From positions 82,927-146,926 of the forward strand of contig NZ_FWXJ01000008.1 in NCBI RefSeq assembly GCF_900176405.1: DNA of 64,000 nucleotides, written 5' to 3'. Position numbers and translations under genes: made by a program. This document shows, in pieces, positions 9,883 through 20,648 of the stretch. Position 1 is the first letter of the stretch. Each line of letters starts with the position of its first letter. This DNA comes from Polynucleobacter kasalickyi (lineage in GTDB: Bacteria; Pseudomonadota; Gammaproteobacteria; Burkholderiales; Burkholderiaceae). The notes below the pieces were generated by a model. That model searched no databases, had not been told where the DNA came from, and saw only the letters and a list, made by a program, of their open reading frames with translations.

Positions 9883-10380
9883 ATGACCGCTAAAAATCCT
9901 CATTCCCTAGAAATCTCGGAGTTACTTTCGGTAAATTTGGCGAACAGTCCTTTGAAAGAGGTTTTTACGAACTTTGAACTTAGAAAAAAATATCTAGTGG
10001 CACTAACTCAAGCACTTGATTTAATTGGATTTAATCATTTTTCTAACGACATTTTTATCGGCGAAATGAATGATAAGGGGGTGATTTGCTTATTTACCCG
10101 TCATGCCAGCATTATTTCAAGACTTAAAAATAAATTGCCCAGCCTACTGCATTGCTTTCGAGAGTCAGGCTTTGCAGTGACAGAAATACAACTAAAAGTT
10201 TTACCGAAATCCGATGTAGACAACGGTTTATCTCGACCAGAGGAACCCAAAGCGAATCCTCAGCCACTTTCTGCCGCCCAAGTTCAATCCTGGGAGATGT
10301 TACTTCGTAATACCGATCCAGAATCCCCGACCTATCAAGCTATTCAATTATTAATCGCCAACGCCAAAAAACGAGCCTAA
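9883..10380 (+). CDS. dciA: DciA-like protein (DUF721)
   Basis: A 165-residue protein with the DUF721/DciA fold signature in its first two thirds: a predicted helix-rich start, then GVICLFTRHASIISRLKNKLPSLLHCFRE, the basic stretch characteristic of the family. DciA is the ancestral loader of the replicative helicase DnaB in bacteria lacking DnaC or DnaI. The position between secA and lpxC is the usual one in Burkholderiales. The C-terminal 50 residues are low-conservation and proline/glutamine-rich. It converges on lpxC. Confidence 0.7.
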   Translation: MTAKNPHSLEISELLSVNLANSPLKEVFTNFELRKKYLVALTQALDLIGFNHFSNDIFIGEMNDKGVICLFTRHASIISRLKNKLPSLLHCFRESGFAVTEIQLKVLPKSDVDNGLSRPEEPKANPQPLSAAQVQSWEMLLRNTDPESPTYQAIQLLIANAKKRA

Positions 10381-10427
10381 AAGTGTTTAAGGTTGCCGTA
10401 AAAAAGGCAAGAGTGGGCTAGTTGAAC

Positions 10428-11345
10428 TTAATCGGCTATCAGATTGAGGTTCGCTGTAAATGCGCTTGGAGCTTTCGACATCTCATCAAAATGCACTATT
10501 TCATAGGTTTGTGGATTCGCAAACATTTTTCGCAATAGTAAATTATTGAGCCCGTGACCAGACTTTTCTGCAGTATAAACGCCAATAATCGGATAGCCGG
10601 CTAAATACAAATCGCCAATCGCATCCAAAATTTTATGGCGGACAAATTCGTCCTCGAAACGTAATTCTTCGTTATTCAGAATCCGGTGCTCATCTAACAC
10701 AATGGCATTATCTAAACTGCCGCCCCGCGCGAGTCCAATTTCCCTAAGCGCTTCTACTTCGTGGGCAAAACCAAAGGTTCTAGCACGACCAATTTCTTTG
10801 ACATAGGTCGTATTGGCAAAATCAATGATGCATCTCTGACCGGTTTTATCAAGTGCTGGGTGTTTAAAATCAATCGTAAAATCCAGTTTAAAACCGTCAA
10901 ACGGTTCTAATCTTGCGACTTTATCACCCTCAGTTACCTCAATCAATTCCTTGATTTTTATGAATTTTTTTGGTGAGTTTAAAGTTTTTATGCCAGCAGA
11001 TTGCAATAAGAATAAAAAGGAGGCTGCGCTGCCATCCATAATCGGAATTTCTTCACCGTCGATTTCAACGATCAAATTATCAATCCCAAGTCCAGAACAA
11101 GCTGACATGAGATGCTCAACCGTCGAGATACGATGCTCCCCAATTTGCAAGACACTCGCTAGGCGCGTATCGGTAATATTTTCAGCTTTCGCTGGAATAG
11201 GAGTATGTGGTTCCTGATCAAGCCGTATAAAAACAATACCTGTATCAACAGGTGCGGGTTTTAGGAACAAATTTGACTTTGTTCCCGAGTGCAGCCCAAT
11301 TCCAACCGTCTTAATGGGTTCAGCAATGGTGGTTTGTTTTAACAT
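10428..11345 (-). CDS. lpxC: UDP-3-O-acyl-N-acetylglucosamine deacetylase LpxC
   Basis: Zinc enzyme for the first committed step of lipid A synthesis. The zinc ligands are visible as H in [12 protein letters not shown] and as H and D in [14 protein letters not shown]; the catalytic glutamate lies in the EHLMSA region. At 305 residues it has normal length. ATG 11345 ([21 protein letters not shown]) matches the family N-terminus and is preferred over the in-frame TTG 11354. It follows the ftsZ-peroxiredoxin pair on the same strand. Confidence 0.96.
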   Translation of the reverse strand: MLKQTTIAEPIKTVGIGLHSGTKSNLFLKPAPVDTGIVFIRLDQEPHTPIPAKAENITDTRLASVLQIGEHRISTVEHLMSACSGLGIDNLIVEIDGEEIPIMDGSAASFLFLLQSAGIKTLNSPKKFIKIKELIEVTEGDKVARLEPFDGFKLDFTIDFKHPALDKTGQRCIIDFANTTYVKEIGRARTFGFAHEVEALREIGLARGGSLDNAIVLDEHRILNNEELRFEDEFVRHKILDAIGDLYLAGYPIIGVYTAEKSGHGLNNLLLRKMFANPQTYEIVHFDEMSKAPSAFTANLNLIAD

Positions 11346-11384
11346 AAGCTGCAATTACACCTGTCGATACATTAATAATCGGAA

Positions 11385-11885
11385 TTATAAGTTTTTTAAA
11401 GCAGAAGCAGCGTCACTCACTTCAAACTTGCCAGCAGCTTCAACTGCGAGATGTTCTACCACGCCATCATTCACAATCATCATATAACGTTGTGAACGCA
11501 CGCCTAATCCACGAGCAACTAAATCTAACTCGAGGCCGAGGGCTTTCGTCAATTCGCCGCTACCATCTGACATCATGCGAACCGTTTTACCAACCTTGAG
11601 ATCTTTACCCCAAGCGCCCATCACAAAAGCATCATTTACTGCCACACACCAAATTTCATCAACGCCTTTTGCTTTGATAGCAGCTGCGTGTTCTACATAG
11701 CCTGGCACATGTTGTGCTGAACAGGTAGGTGTGTAAGCACCTGGCAATCCAAAGATAACAACTTTTTTGCCCTTGAGGATTTCAGCAACTTGGAAGGCGT
11801 TCGGGCCTAAAGTACAACCTTCTGTTTCTTCAGAAATAAATTCGTAAACCGTAGCGTTAGGTACCTTTTGTTGAACAGCGATCAT
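11385..11885 (-). CDS. Peroxiredoxin, Prx5/AhpE-like (atypical 2-Cys)
   Basis: A 166-residue thiol peroxidase. The peroxidatic cysteine lies in the signature GAYTPTCSAQHVPGY, with the preceding PGA loop that defines the Prx5 subfamily. It reduces hydrogen peroxide and organic peroxides, probably with glutathione or glutaredoxin as reductant. A gene of this type sits between ftsZ and lpxC in many Burkholderiales. A hairpin between ftsZ and this gene suggests separate transcription levels. The ATG 11885 start follows a GGAG-type ribosome-binding site. Confidence 0.9.
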   Translation of the reverse strand: MIAVQQKVPNATVYEFISEETEGCTLGPNAFQVAEILKGKKVVIFGLPGAYTPTCSAQHVPGYVEHAAAIKAKGVDEIWCVAVNDAFVMGAWGKDLKVGKTVRMMSDGSGELTKALGLELDLVARGLGVRSQRYMMIVNDGVVEHLAVEAAGKFEVSDAASALKNL

Positions 11886-11918
11886 ATTCTCTCCTTAAAT
11901 TCAGTTATAAAAAATACC

Positions 11919-11959
11919 GACAGTAGTGCTTTCGTCGTCAACGGAGGCACACTACTGTC
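11919..11959 (-). terminator. Rho-independent terminator downstream of ftsZ
   Basis: GACAGTAGTG and CACTACTGTC (11919-11928 and 11950-11959) form a 10-bp stem. On the minus strand the stem is followed by a T-tract (GGTATTTTTTATAA). It lies between the ftsZ stop and the peroxiredoxin start, so it should end or attenuate transcription of the dcw operon. Confidence 0.75.
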
Positions 11960-12017
11960 AATCCTTCAATCATACTGTTTTCTATATGACCGCGTTTAAC
12001 TACCTTACAACTGAGTA

Positions 12018-13364
12018 TTAATCAGCTTGCTTTCTTAAAAACGCGGGAATATCAAAAAACTCTGCACCCTTCTCCAACATCGCTTTCGCTTGTGGTGAAC
12101 TCGCGGCATTTAACTGCCCAACACCCCTACTTGGATTTGGACGAGTTACTTGTGGCGCAAGATTAACGGCTGTATTACCAACATTCATTGATGACATCAC
12201 CGGAATCTCGTTTTCCAAGCTAGGTGCAATTTGGCTATTCGCAAAAGTAGATGTCGCCATATTATTTTGGGTATTCACAGTGATTGGACTAATTGGAGCA
12301 AAAGTCTCTAAAGTCGTCACAGGTACGGATGATTGTGGACCATACGTGCCAGTGCCAGCTCCAGTATGCCAAACAAGTTCAATATTCTTGTTTTGCTCTT
12401 GTGCTTTTCTCGGACCATTTAAGCCAGTTGCAACGACGGTCACCCGGATTGCATCACTTAATGATTCATCGTAAACAGTACCAAAAATAATCGTTGCATC
12501 TTCTGCCGCGTAACCACGAATAGCAGACATCACTTCTCTTGTTTCTGATAAACGGAGTGAACGACTTGCCGTAATATTGACAAGCACGCCACGTGCACCT
12601 GATAAGTTAACACCTTCTAATAATGGTGAGGCTACAGCTGCTTCCGCTGCAAGTCTTGCACGATCAACACCAGAAACCGTTGCCGTACCCATCATTGCTT
12701 TACCTTGCTCACTCATCACTGTTTTCACATCTTCAAAGTCGACGTTAATTAAACCTTGTTCATTGATGATTTCTGCAATACCAGCAACCGCATTATGGAG
12801 AACATCGTCCGCAGTACTAAATGCTTTATCCATTTCCGCATCTTCGCCCATGACCTGAAATAATTTCTCATTCAGAACCACGATTAAGGAGTCGACATAT
12901 TTTTCTAATTCAAACGCACCCTCTTCTGCAATACGTGATCTTTTCGCACCTTCAAAATCAAATGGCTTACTCACGACCCCAACAGTCAAAATACCCATTT
13001 CTTTTGCTATTTGCGCTACGATCGGAGCTGCACCAGTACCTGTGCCACCTCCCATACCTGCAGTAATGAAAACCATGTGAGCACCTTGCAACACATCTGC
13101 AATTCTTGCTTTAGCTTCTAATGCTGAGCTTGCCCCTACATCAGGTCTAGCTCCTGCACCCAAACCGGTTAAACCCAACTGTAAGTTGATTTCAGCCTTT
13201 GAACGCTTTAATGCACCCGCATCCGTATTCATACAAATAAATTCAACGCCTTGCACACCACGACGAATCATGTGTTGCACTGCATTGCCCCCGGCGCCAC
13301 CAACCCCAATCACACGGATGTTGGTTTTACCTGCTGTATCAGCATCTAACATTTCAAACTCCAT
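12018..13364 (-). CDS. ftsZ: Cell division protein FtsZ
   Basis: Tubulin-like GTPase that forms the Z-ring. The tubulin signature [10 protein letters not shown] is at residues 105-114. The N-terminal [10 protein letters not shown] loop and the T7 region are present. The C-terminal conserved peptide [11 protein letters not shown] (438-448), which binds FtsA, ZipA and ZapD, closes the protein. At 448 residues it is rather long because of a flexible linker from about 320 to 435. An AGGAGG ribosome-binding site 8 nt upstream decides start ATG 13364. Confidence 0.98.
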   Translation of the reverse strand: MEFEMLDADTAGKTNIRVIGVGGAGGNAVQHMIRRGVQGVEFICMNTDAGALKRSKAEINLQLGLTGLGAGARPDVGASSALEAKARIADVLQGAHMVFITAGMGGGTGTGAAPIVAQIAKEMGILTVGVVSKPFDFEGAKRSRIAEEGAFELEKYVDSLIVVLNEKLFQVMGEDAEMDKAFSTADDVLHNAVAGIAEIINEQGLINVDFEDVKTVMSEQGKAMMGTATVSGVDRARLAAEAAVASPLLEGVNLSGARGVLVNITASRSLRLSETREVMSAIRGYAAEDATIIFGTVYDESLSDAIRVTVVATGLNGPRKAQEQNKNIELVWHTGAGTGTYGPQSSVPVTTLETFAPISPITVNTQNNMATSTFANSQIAPSLENEIPVMSSMNVGNTAVNLAPQVTRPNPSRGVGQLNAASSPQAKAMLEKGAEFFDIPAFLRKQAD

Positions 13365-13430
13365 TATTGTTACCTCCTATTTATATACTACATTGACGAC
13401 TACTTAATAAACTCTTTATTTCATAATCTT

Positions 13431-14660
13431 TTAAAAATTACCTAAAAACCATTCTTTTGCTCTTTGAAATGCACCTCTTAATGGGCGCGCTTCTAATTCT
13501 TGTTGGCCTAATACAATTTGGGTCCGACCTTCACGTAACAACCCAATTCCAGTTGCATATTTAGGGTTTCTCAAAACCTCTTTGAACTGCCCGTTATATT
13601 CTGGATAACCAATCCTTGCTGGCTTATTAAAGATTTCCTCAGCAAGTTCTATCACCCCTGGCATCATGACCGTACCGCCAGTTAAAACCACGCCAGACGG
13701 AGTCATTTGCGAGAATCCTGAGTGTTCTAAAGACTCAACCACGAATTTGAAGAGCTCTTCCATTCTTGGTTCAATCACAGCAGCTAAAGATTGCTTAGAG
13801 ATAGGACGATATTCACGTTCGCCAATACCAGGTACATCAATCATGGCAGCTGGATTAGCTAATGCCTGTTTGGCAATGCCGTGCGATATTTTCAAATCCT
13901 CCGCATCCATCGTGGGCGTTCTCAAGGCCATTGCGATGTCATTCGTAATTTGATCACCACCTAAAGGAATAATTTCTGTGTACTGAATGACGCCCTGAAA
14001 GTAGACCGCAATGTCTGTGGTACCACCACCAATATCAACTAATACAACCCCTAGCTCTTTTTCATCTTTTGTCAAAACAGCGAGACTTGAGCAAAGTGGT
14101 TGAAGGACTAAGGCGTTAATTTCTAAACCGCAACGTCTGATGCACTTAATGATATTTTGTACGGCACTTACCGCACCGGTCACTATATGTGCATTGACTT
14201 CTAACTTTTGACCACTCATACCAATGGGGTCTCTCACGCCATCTTGGTTATCAATCAAATACTCTTGAATCAGCATGTGCAATACTTGTTGGTCAGTCTG
14301 AATATTGATGGGCTTTGCATTTTCATGTACCCGCTCAACATCAGCAGCACTCACTTCTTTGTCCCGAATAGCGACCATGCCCTTGGTATTAAAACTATGC
14401 ACATGATTTCCAGCGATGCCAGTAAAGACATTTTCTACACGACACTCTGCCATCACTTCAGCTTCTTCTAATGCTTTTTGAATCGATTGCACGGTGTCTT
14501 CGATATTAACGACGACCCCTTTCTTGATTCCCTGAGAAGGCGCATTGCCAATACCGATCACATTAAACTCGCCATCGTCTTCGATTTCCGCAACCAGAGC
14601 CAGTACCTTTGAAGTACCGATATCTAATGCGACGAGTAAGTTACGATGATCTTTACTCAT
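13431..14660 (-). CDS. ftsA: Cell division protein FtsA
   Basis: Actin-like protein that tethers FtsZ to the membrane. The phosphate-1 motif VALDIGTSKVLALVAE opens the protein, and VDIGGGTTDIAVY is the phosphate-2 motif. The C-terminus GAFQRAKEWFLGNF is the amphipathic membrane-targeting helix. At 409 residues it has the family length. Its start overlaps the ftsQ stop by 4 bp (ATGA), indicating translational coupling. Confidence 0.97.
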   Translation of the reverse strand: MSKDHRNLLVALDIGTSKVLALVAEIEDDGEFNVIGIGNAPSQGIKKGVVVNIEDTVQSIQKALEEAEVMAECRVENVFTGIAGNHVHSFNTKGMVAIRDKEVSAADVERVHENAKPINIQTDQQVLHMLIQEYLIDNQDGVRDPIGMSGQKLEVNAHIVTGAVSAVQNIIKCIRRCGLEINALVLQPLCSSLAVLTKDEKELGVVLVDIGGGTTDIAVYFQGVIQYTEIIPLGGDQITNDIAMALRTPTMDAEDLKISHGIAKQALANPAAMIDVPGIGEREYRPISKQSLAAVIEPRMEELFKFVVESLEHSGFSQMTPSGVVLTGGTVMMPGVIELAEEIFNKPARIGYPEYNGQFKEVLRNPKYATGIGLLREGRTQIVLGQQELEARPLRGAFQRAKEWFLGNF

Positions 14661-15775
14661 TGTTTTTTACTTCCCATGTGTTCACTTTGTTTAACTTTCT
14701 TCACTTCTCGTTTATTTAATTTGGATTCTGGTTTCATCTCTGTATTGGCAGATGGTGCTTTCATATTGAGTGGCGTTTCAGTAGCATTGGACTCTTCATC
14801 AACGCCCTCTAAAGGCACTGATAAAAGTTGATTTAAACCAGCTAACTTGATCTCACTAGAACGTGCATCTTGTTTAGAACCAGTCCCTAAGGAAAATCCA
14901 TTGTTGTAGCGAAGATCCACATAATTTACCGGCGCGGTTAATTTTTTCTCTAACTCTGGCCATAGTTTGAAAAACTTATCCAAGCGTTCAGTAATTTGCT
15001 TTCTGTCCTTATCATTTAAATCACGCCCTAATTCAAAGACTAAACCATTGTCCAGTTTGACGGTCCATGAATACCTAGAACTGAGAGTGAGGGCAACCAC
15101 TTTGTAATTGAGTTTGTTAAACCAACTTTCTAACTGTTGATAAAGTACTAAAACCTCTTTGTTGCTATTCGGCGGACCTTGAAAAACCACTAAATTTTTC
15201 CGATCATTTGCCTCAGCAAGATTTACTGTAAATAATTCGCCGTAGTTATTGATTAACTCAGGGCCATTTTGTCCTAACCAAACACCAACAGGTTCATGTT
15301 CCTCAATCGATACTTGAATTTGATTTGGCCAAACTCTTCTCACACTAGCCACTCTGACCCAAGGCATTTCTTCAAATGCAGCACGCGCTTCATTCAGGCG
15401 TAAGGTGAAAAAATTACCACTAAATTGACTAATCGCTTTGGTTTTGATTGCTGGTACTTTGATGTGATCTAACTCTTGATCGTTCGCTGATTGCACCACG
15501 ATTTGTTCAATATTGAAGACGGGGCGCTGACCAATCCAATAGAGTCCCCAAAGAATCACAATAGCCCCAAATGCAATCACAAACCAATGCGTGAGCTGCT
15601 TCATTCTTTCTGGATAATTCCAAACTGGTGACAAGATAAAAACAAGAATCGTTAGTAGGCCCGTACCCGTCGATTTCATCGTCGCCAAAAACCATTGGCC
15701 TAACATTTCACCCAAAGATTGATTATTTTTTGCCTGTTTGCGGAGATCTTTTAGCGGAATACTAGATGAACTCAT
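14657..15775 (-). CDS. ftsQ: Cell division protein FtsQ, with extended termini
   Basis: Bitopic divisome protein that links FtsA/FtsZ to FtsB, FtsL and FtsW. The single expected membrane helix is at about residues 62-81, followed by the POTRA domain ([11 protein letters not shown] onward) and the FtsQ domain with [18 protein letters not shown]. At 372 residues it is roughly 100 longer than usual. The N-terminus carries an additional hydrophobic stretch at about 38-52, and the C-terminus ends in a charged, lysine-rich tail. Start ATG 15775 overlaps the ddl stop by 4 bp, which supports the long N-terminus. Confidence 0.92.
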   Translation of the reverse strand: MSSSSIPLKDLRKQAKNNQSLGEMLGQWFLATMKSTGTGLLTILVFILSPVWNYPERMKQLTHWFVIAFGAIVILWGLYWIGQRPVFNIEQIVVQSANDQELDHIKVPAIKTKAISQFSGNFFTLRLNEARAAFEEMPWVRVASVRRVWPNQIQVSIEEHEPVGVWLGQNGPELINNYGELFTVNLAEANDRKNLVVFQGPPNSNKEVLVLYQQLESWFNKLNYKVVALTLSSRYSWTVKLDNGLVFELGRDLNDKDRKQITERLDKFFKLWPELEKKLTAPVNYVDLRYNNGFSLGTGSKQDARSSEIKLAGLNQLLSVPLEGVDEESNATETPLNMKAPSANTEMKPESKLNKREVKKVKQSEHMGSKKQ

Positions 15776-16833
15776 TGTTCTCCCTCCAACTTTTTCATCT
15801 TCACCATAGTAGAAGTTGTGCCATTAGATAGTTTGGAATTCATCAACACCCAAAGAACTAATTCAGCATACGTTAAACCAGCAGCTTTAGCCGCCATTGG
15901 CACTAAAGAATGTGTTGTCATACCTGGCGAGGTATTCATTTCAAGCAAATAAGGGACTTGGGTCTTCTTATCCAACATCACATCCGCCCGCCCCCAACCT
16001 CTACAACCTAATACTTGATAGGACTTCAAGACCAATTGCTGAATCTTTTCTTCCAATGCTGGATCTAAGCCAGTGGGGCAAAGGTATTTTGTATCATCAG
16101 AAAAGTATTTATTGTGATAGTCATAATTGGCGGCAGGAGCCACAATTTTGATGAGTGGTAAGGCTTGGGCTGAAGCCCCCTCACCCACAATCGGGCAAGT
16201 CAACTCGTCCCCAATGATGCATTGTTCTGCCATCACATCTTGATCCATCTGCGCAGCTAATTGATATGCTGCAGGTAGCTCGTCGACATGATTCACTTTG
16301 CTTAAGCCTAAGGAGGAGCCCTCTCTCGCAGGCTTCACAATTAAAGGCAAGCCAATGTCTTGAATCAGCGCAGCCCAATTCGTATCCGCGTGAATCATTT
16401 GATATTTTGGCGTCGACAAACCATGGCTTAACCAAATTTGTTTGGTGGTCTGTTTATCGATTGCCATGGCAGAAGCCATGACCCCACTTCCTGTGTAGGG
16501 AATACCTAATTGTTCTAGCAGTCCTTGCATGGTTCCATCTTCACCAAATCGACCGTGCAGAGAAATCATCACCCGGTCAAATTGGTGCTGCACAATACTT
16601 TCAATCGGCTCATGCAGTGGATCGAAACCGACAGCGTTCACACCGCTATCTAATAATGCTTGCAACACACCAGTACCTGACTGAATCGAGATATCGCGTT
16701 CCGCAGACAAACCACCTAACAAGACGCCCACTTTACCCAAGGATTGAGGTTTTAGATTCGCTAATTGTTCTTTGACTTGGGCAATCCAATGCGAGAGTTG
16801 TGCCGCTTGAGTCAGTACTTGTAAATTACTCAT
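15772..16833 (-). CDS. ddl: D-alanine--D-alanine ligase
   Basis: ATP-grasp ligase that makes the D-Ala-D-Ala dipeptide for peptidoglycan. Diagnostic blocks are [34 protein letters not shown], the ATP-grasp segment [17 protein letters not shown] and [17 protein letters not shown] near the C-terminus. ATG 16833 (MSNLQVL) is chosen: it has a GAGAGGG ribosome-binding site and overlaps murC by 8 bp, while the longer in-frame start would intrude 71 bp into murC. 353 residues. The C-terminal tail after about 335 is slightly long and lysine-rich. Confidence 0.96.
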   Translation of the reverse strand: MSNLQVLTQAAQLSHWIAQVKEQLANLKPQSLGKVGVLLGGLSAERDISIQSGTGVLQALLDSGVNAVGFDPLHEPIESIVQHQFDRVMISLHGRFGEDGTMQGLLEQLGIPYTGSGVMASAMAIDKQTTKQIWLSHGLSTPKYQMIHADTNWAALIQDIGLPLIVKPAREGSSLGLSKVNHVDELPAAYQLAAQMDQDVMAEQCIIGDELTCPIVGEGASAQALPLIKIVAPAANYDYHNKYFSDDTKYLCPTGLDPALEEKIQQLVLKSYQVLGCRGWGRADVMLDKKTQVPYLLEMNTSPGMTTHSLVPMAAKAAGLTYAELVLWVLMNSKLSNGTTSTMVKMKKLEGEQ

Positions 16834-18286
16834 CAGCACCCTCTCTTGCAGTCGCTTGCACAATCTGATGAGGCACAGCGGAGATGGAGCCAGCACCCAT
16901 CGTAATCACCACATCACCAGCTTGCACATGCTGCAAAATGGTGGCAGCCATTAACTTCACCTCTTTTTCCAAAACCATCTGCTCTGCCTGTAGACAGTCA
17001 ATCTGTCCTTTTTGCATCGATGCACGTAATGCATCGATCAAACTTTGACTATCAGCACCCTGAATCTTGGGCTCTCCAGCTGGATAAACCTCCGTTAAGA
17101 CGAGAGCATCAAATTGACGCAGTACTGTCACGAAATCACCAAAGCAATCTCTTGTGCGTGTATAGCGATGCGGCTGAAAGGCTAGAACCAATCTTCTGTT
17201 AGGAAACGCACCTCTAGCCGCGGCTAGTGTTGCCGCCATTTCTACAGGATGATGACCATAATCATCAATCAAGGTAAATGTGGCACCCTCTTGCCCTGGA
17301 ATATTAATATCACCATATTTAGTAAATCTTCTACCCACACCCTTAAACTCAGCGAGGGCTTTGATAATCGCCGCATCGGATACACCAAGCTCAGTAGCAA
17401 CACTAATTGCTGCTAGTGCATTCCGCACATTATGCAAACCGGGCAAATTCAAAGTAATTTCAAGCGGCCCTGGTTTTTTGCCGTGTCGGCGAATCGTTCG
17501 CCGCGTCACCGTAAACTGCATCGTTGCACCAACGGCCACAACATCGTGCGCCATGATGTCTGCATCTTCTGACAAGCCATACTTTAAAACGGATTGTGAG
17601 ACGAATGGCAACATATCTCGAACGTTGGCATCATCTACGCAAAGTATCGCGATGCCATAAAAAGGCATTCTTTGGGTAAATTGCACAAATGCTTGTTTCA
17701 GCCGAGGCATCGAATGTTGGTAGGTTTCCATGTGATCGGCATCAATGTTCGTAATGACTTCCATCACAGGCAGTAAATTTAAAAAGGATGCATCCGATTC
17801 ATCGGCTTCCGCCACAATGAAGTCACCCGTTCCCAACCGAGCATTCGCACCGGCCGAGGTTAACTTGCCACCAATCACAAACGTGGGGTCAAATTCTCCT
17901 TCAGCCAAAACAGAAGCGACTAAACTCGTAGTCGTAGTCTTCCCGTGCGTGCCAGCAATAGCGATACCTTGCTTGAGACGCATTAACTCACCGAGCATCA
18001 CCGCCCGTTGAATCACCGGTATGGATGCCGCTCTCGCCGCTAATATCTCCGGATTATCACCCGTCACCGCCGTAGAAATAACGACCGCCTCTGCATCACC
18101 AATATTTTGGGCATGATGACCAATTTGAATTTCAGCACCATATTCTGCTAAACGTTGCGTGGTACTACTTGCTTGAATATCCGAGCCACTGACACGGTAG
18201 CCTAAATTTAAAAGCACTTCTGCGATGCCGCTCATCCCCGCGCCGCCGATTCCAACAAAATGGATATGTTGAACGATATGTTTCAT
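16826..18286 (-). CDS. murC: UDP-N-acetylmuramate--L-alanine ligase
   Basis: Mur ligase that adds L-alanine to UDP-MurNAc. The N-terminal [15 protein letters not shown] motif, the ATP loop [12 protein letters not shown] and the [12 protein letters not shown] motif of MurC are present. 486 residues, normal for proteobacteria. Its start overlaps the murG stop (ATGA), and its own end overlaps ddl. Confidence 0.97.
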   Translation of the reverse strand: MKHIVQHIHFVGIGGAGMSGIAEVLLNLGYRVSGSDIQASSTTQRLAEYGAEIQIGHHAQNIGDAEAVVISTAVTGDNPEILAARAASIPVIQRAVMLGELMRLKQGIAIAGTHGKTTTTSLVASVLAEGEFDPTFVIGGKLTSAGANARLGTGDFIVAEADESDASFLNLLPVMEVITNIDADHMETYQHSMPRLKQAFVQFTQRMPFYGIAILCVDDANVRDMLPFVSQSVLKYGLSEDADIMAHDVVAVGATMQFTVTRRTIRRHGKKPGPLEITLNLPGLHNVRNALAAISVATELGVSDAAIIKALAEFKGVGRRFTKYGDINIPGQEGATFTLIDDYGHHPVEMAATLAAARGAFPNRRLVLAFQPHRYTRTRDCFGDFVTVLRQFDALVLTEVYPAGEPKIQGADSQSLIDALRASMQKGQIDCLQAEQMVLEKEVKLMAATILQHVQAGDVVITMGAGSISAVPHQIVQATAREGADE

Positions 18287-19365
18287 GTAGTACTCACTTC
18301 TTTACAAATCTCAGCCACACTTTGCGTGGCAAATGGCTTCGCCTGCTTTAAGGCATTTTGCGCCATGATCAACAGCATTTCCCGATTTAAACTCATCAAC
18401 CAATCCGCTAATAATTGCGGGGTTAAATCCTTCTGAGCGATTAACTTTGCTGCACCAACCGCGGCTAAATATTGGGCATTCTTCGTTTGATGATCATCCA
18501 CTGCAAATGGAAATGGCACTAATAGAGAAGGTACGCCACATGCCGCAAGTTCCGCTACCGTCATTGCGCCAGATCGACAAATCACGATATCGGCCCCCGC
18601 ATAGGCAGTAGCCATCTTTTCAATAAAAGGTACCACTTGTGCTTGAACACCTTGGTCTTGATAGTTTTGCGTCAATTGCTCAATATGTTTTGCACCCGCT
18701 TGATGTAAAACCTCTGGTCTTACTTCTAACGGTATCAGTTGTAATGCCTTTGGCACGATGTCATTTAATGCCGTAGCGCCTAAACTGCCACCTACCACGA
18801 GTAAGCGCAGGACCCCAGTTCGAGCTTGGTATCGAATTTCTGGAGTCGGTATTTGTAGCAAGTCAGAGCGTAATGGATTACCGACCCACTGAGCTTTCGC
18901 TAATACTTTCGGGAAAGCACATAAAACTCTTTTGGCAACGGTAGCGAGTACTCGATTCGCCATACCCGCCACCGAATTTTGCTCATGTAAAACGAGTGGA
19001 ATACCACTCATCACGCCAACTAATGCACCAGGAAAACTAACATAGCCGCCCATGCCCAACATCACTGATGGCTTGATTCTGCGCATGATTCGTAAGCTTT
19101 GCCACATTGCTTTGTATAAATTAAAAGGTAAGCGGAGTTTGACGAACAAGCCTTTTCCTCGGACACCACCAAAGTCAATGGGTTCAAAAGCAAATCCAGA
19201 TTGCTTGATCAAATCAAATTCCATACCAGAAGGATTACCTAACCAATGAACCCGCCAGCCTTCTAGCCGCAAATATTCTGCAACTGCTAAGCCCGGAAAA
19301 ATATGCCCCCCAGTGCCACCCGCCATGACTAAAATACATTTTGAAGTAGGTATTAAGCGCGTCAT
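18283..19365 (-). CDS. murG: UDP-N-acetylglucosamine--lipid I transferase MurG
   Basis: GT28 glycosyltransferase that converts lipid I to lipid II on the inner face of the membrane. The first glycine-rich loop is [19 protein letters not shown], and the UDP-GlcNAc-binding segment is [20 protein letters not shown]. 360 residues. It overlaps ftsW by 4 bp and murC by 4 bp. Confidence 0.97.
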   Translation of the reverse strand: MTRLIPTSKCILVMAGGTGGHIFPGLAVAEYLRLEGWRVHWLGNPSGMEFDLIKQSGFAFEPIDFGGVRGKGLFVKLRLPFNLYKAMWQSLRIMRRIKPSVMLGMGGYVSFPGALVGVMSGIPLVLHEQNSVAGMANRVLATVAKRVLCAFPKVLAKAQWVGNPLRSDLLQIPTPEIRYQARTGVLRLLVVGGSLGATALNDIVPKALQLIPLEVRPEVLHQAGAKHIEQLTQNYQDQGVQAQVVPFIEKMATAYAGADIVICRSGAMTVAELAACGVPSLLVPFPFAVDDHQTKNAQYLAAVGAAKLIAQKDLTPQLLADWLMSLNREMLLIMAQNALKQAKPFATQSVAEICKEVSTT

Positions 19366-20648
19366 ATTTTGGCACCTCGCATCAAGGCACGATTCTCGGC
19401 ATCTATTTTCAACAGGACAGCAATTGCTACGGCATTCATTAATAAGCCAGAGCCGCCATAACTAACCAGTGGCAAGGTAAGTCCCTTCGTTGGCAATAAC
19501 CCAAGGTTCACGCCCATATTGATGAAACATTGCCACCCAATCCAAATCCCAATACCTTTGGCAACTAAGCCAGCAAAGCTACGATCGAGTTGTAAACAAG
19601 TTCTACCAATCATGAAACATCTACGAACGATGTAATAAAAACCGACAATTACTACGAGGACACCAACAAAACCGAGCTCCTCGCCAATCACCGCGAGAAT
19701 AAAGTCGGTATGTGCTTCGGGTAAATAATGTTGTTTTTCAATGCTGCCACCTAAGCCCACTCCAAACCATTCACCTCGACCAAAGGCCATTAAGGAATGC
19801 GTTAATTGGTACGCTTTATCTTGGGCATATTCCTCTTTCCAAGGATTTAAGAAGGCAAAAATACGCTCTCTTCTAAACCTTGAAGTGGCCACAATAATAC
19901 CGAAAGCACCTAGGCCCATCAAAATCATATAACTAAATAATTTGGCATTGATTCCGCCTAAAAATAAGATTCCCATCGCAATGGCGGCCACCACCATTAA
20001 GGCTCCCATATCTGGCTCTAACATTAAAAGCCCGCCAACCACAACAACGATCATGCCTAAAGGTAAAAATCCTTTTAAGAAGGAATGTAAATATTCTTGG
20101 CGCCGCACGGTATAGTGCGCAGCAAAGACGACCGCGGCAAATTTCATCAATTCAGATGGCTGAAAATTCATGAGTCCCAGTGGTAACCAACGCTTCGAGC
20201 CATTGACTGATTTACCAAGTCCTGGAATCAAGACGGCAATCAACATGAGGACGGTCACAATAAAAAGCAAGGGGGCAATTTTATCCCATACTTTGGAGGG
20301 CAAGCGATACACAATCAAGCCGGCGATCACAGCAACCCCTAAAGAAAATAGATGTCTAATTAAGAAATAGGTGGTTGTGTAGTTGGCATATTTTTTACCA
20401 TCGGCTAAGGTAATAGACGCTGAGTACACCATCACGGTTCCTAGTAAGACCAGCAACACAACAGCCCATAAGAGGGACTGGTCCCATGTCGCCATGGCTG
20501 AACGAGAGTAAGTAATCGTCTTCGTCGCATCCCTTAATTCTGAACGAAACTCATTTAAACCCTGACGAATTCCACCGCCAAAGCCAAGCTTTGAGATGAC
20601 TCGTCCACGGAATAAATTCATCATACTTTGGGCGATCATGAGTTTCAT
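19362..20648 (-). CDS. ftsW: Septal peptidoglycan polymerase FtsW (SEDS family)
   Basis: SEDS-family glycosyltransferase that polymerises lipid II at the septum with FtsI. About ten membrane segments begin at residue 60, after a cytoplasmic N-terminal stretch of about 55 residues. The SEDS landmarks GDFQPSE-like LMNFQPSELMKF, EAHTDFILAVIGEELGFVG and the C-terminal LVSYGGSGLLMN are present. 428 residues, with the start ATG 20648 overlapping the murD stop by 4 bp. Several later ATG codons could also be used. Confidence 0.96.
   Translation of the reverse strand: MKLMIAQSMMNLFRGRVISKLGFGGGIRQGLNEFRSELRDATKTITYSRSAMATWDQSLLWAVVLLVLLGTVMVYSASITLADGKKYANYTTTYFLIRHLFSLGVAVIAGLIVYRLPSKVWDKIAPLLFIVTVLMLIAVLIPGLGKSVNGSKRWLPLGLMNFQPSELMKFAAVVFAAHYTVRRQEYLHSFLKGFLPLGMIVVVVGGLLMLEPDMGALMVVAAIAMGILFLGGINAKLFSYMILMGLGAFGIIVATSRFRRERIFAFLNPWKEEYAQDKAYQLTHSLMAFGRGEWFGVGLGGSIEKQHYLPEAHTDFILAVIGEELGFVGVLVVIVGFYYIVRRCFMIGRTCLQLDRSFAGLVAKGIGIWIGWQCFINMGVNLGLLPTKGLTLPLVSYGGSGLLMNAVAIAVLLKIDAENRALMRGAKI

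Noticed and set aside
12280..12858. Frames opposite ftsZ
   Set aside because: They are shadows of a conserved gene and have the skewed Ser/Ala/Thr composition of antisense frames.
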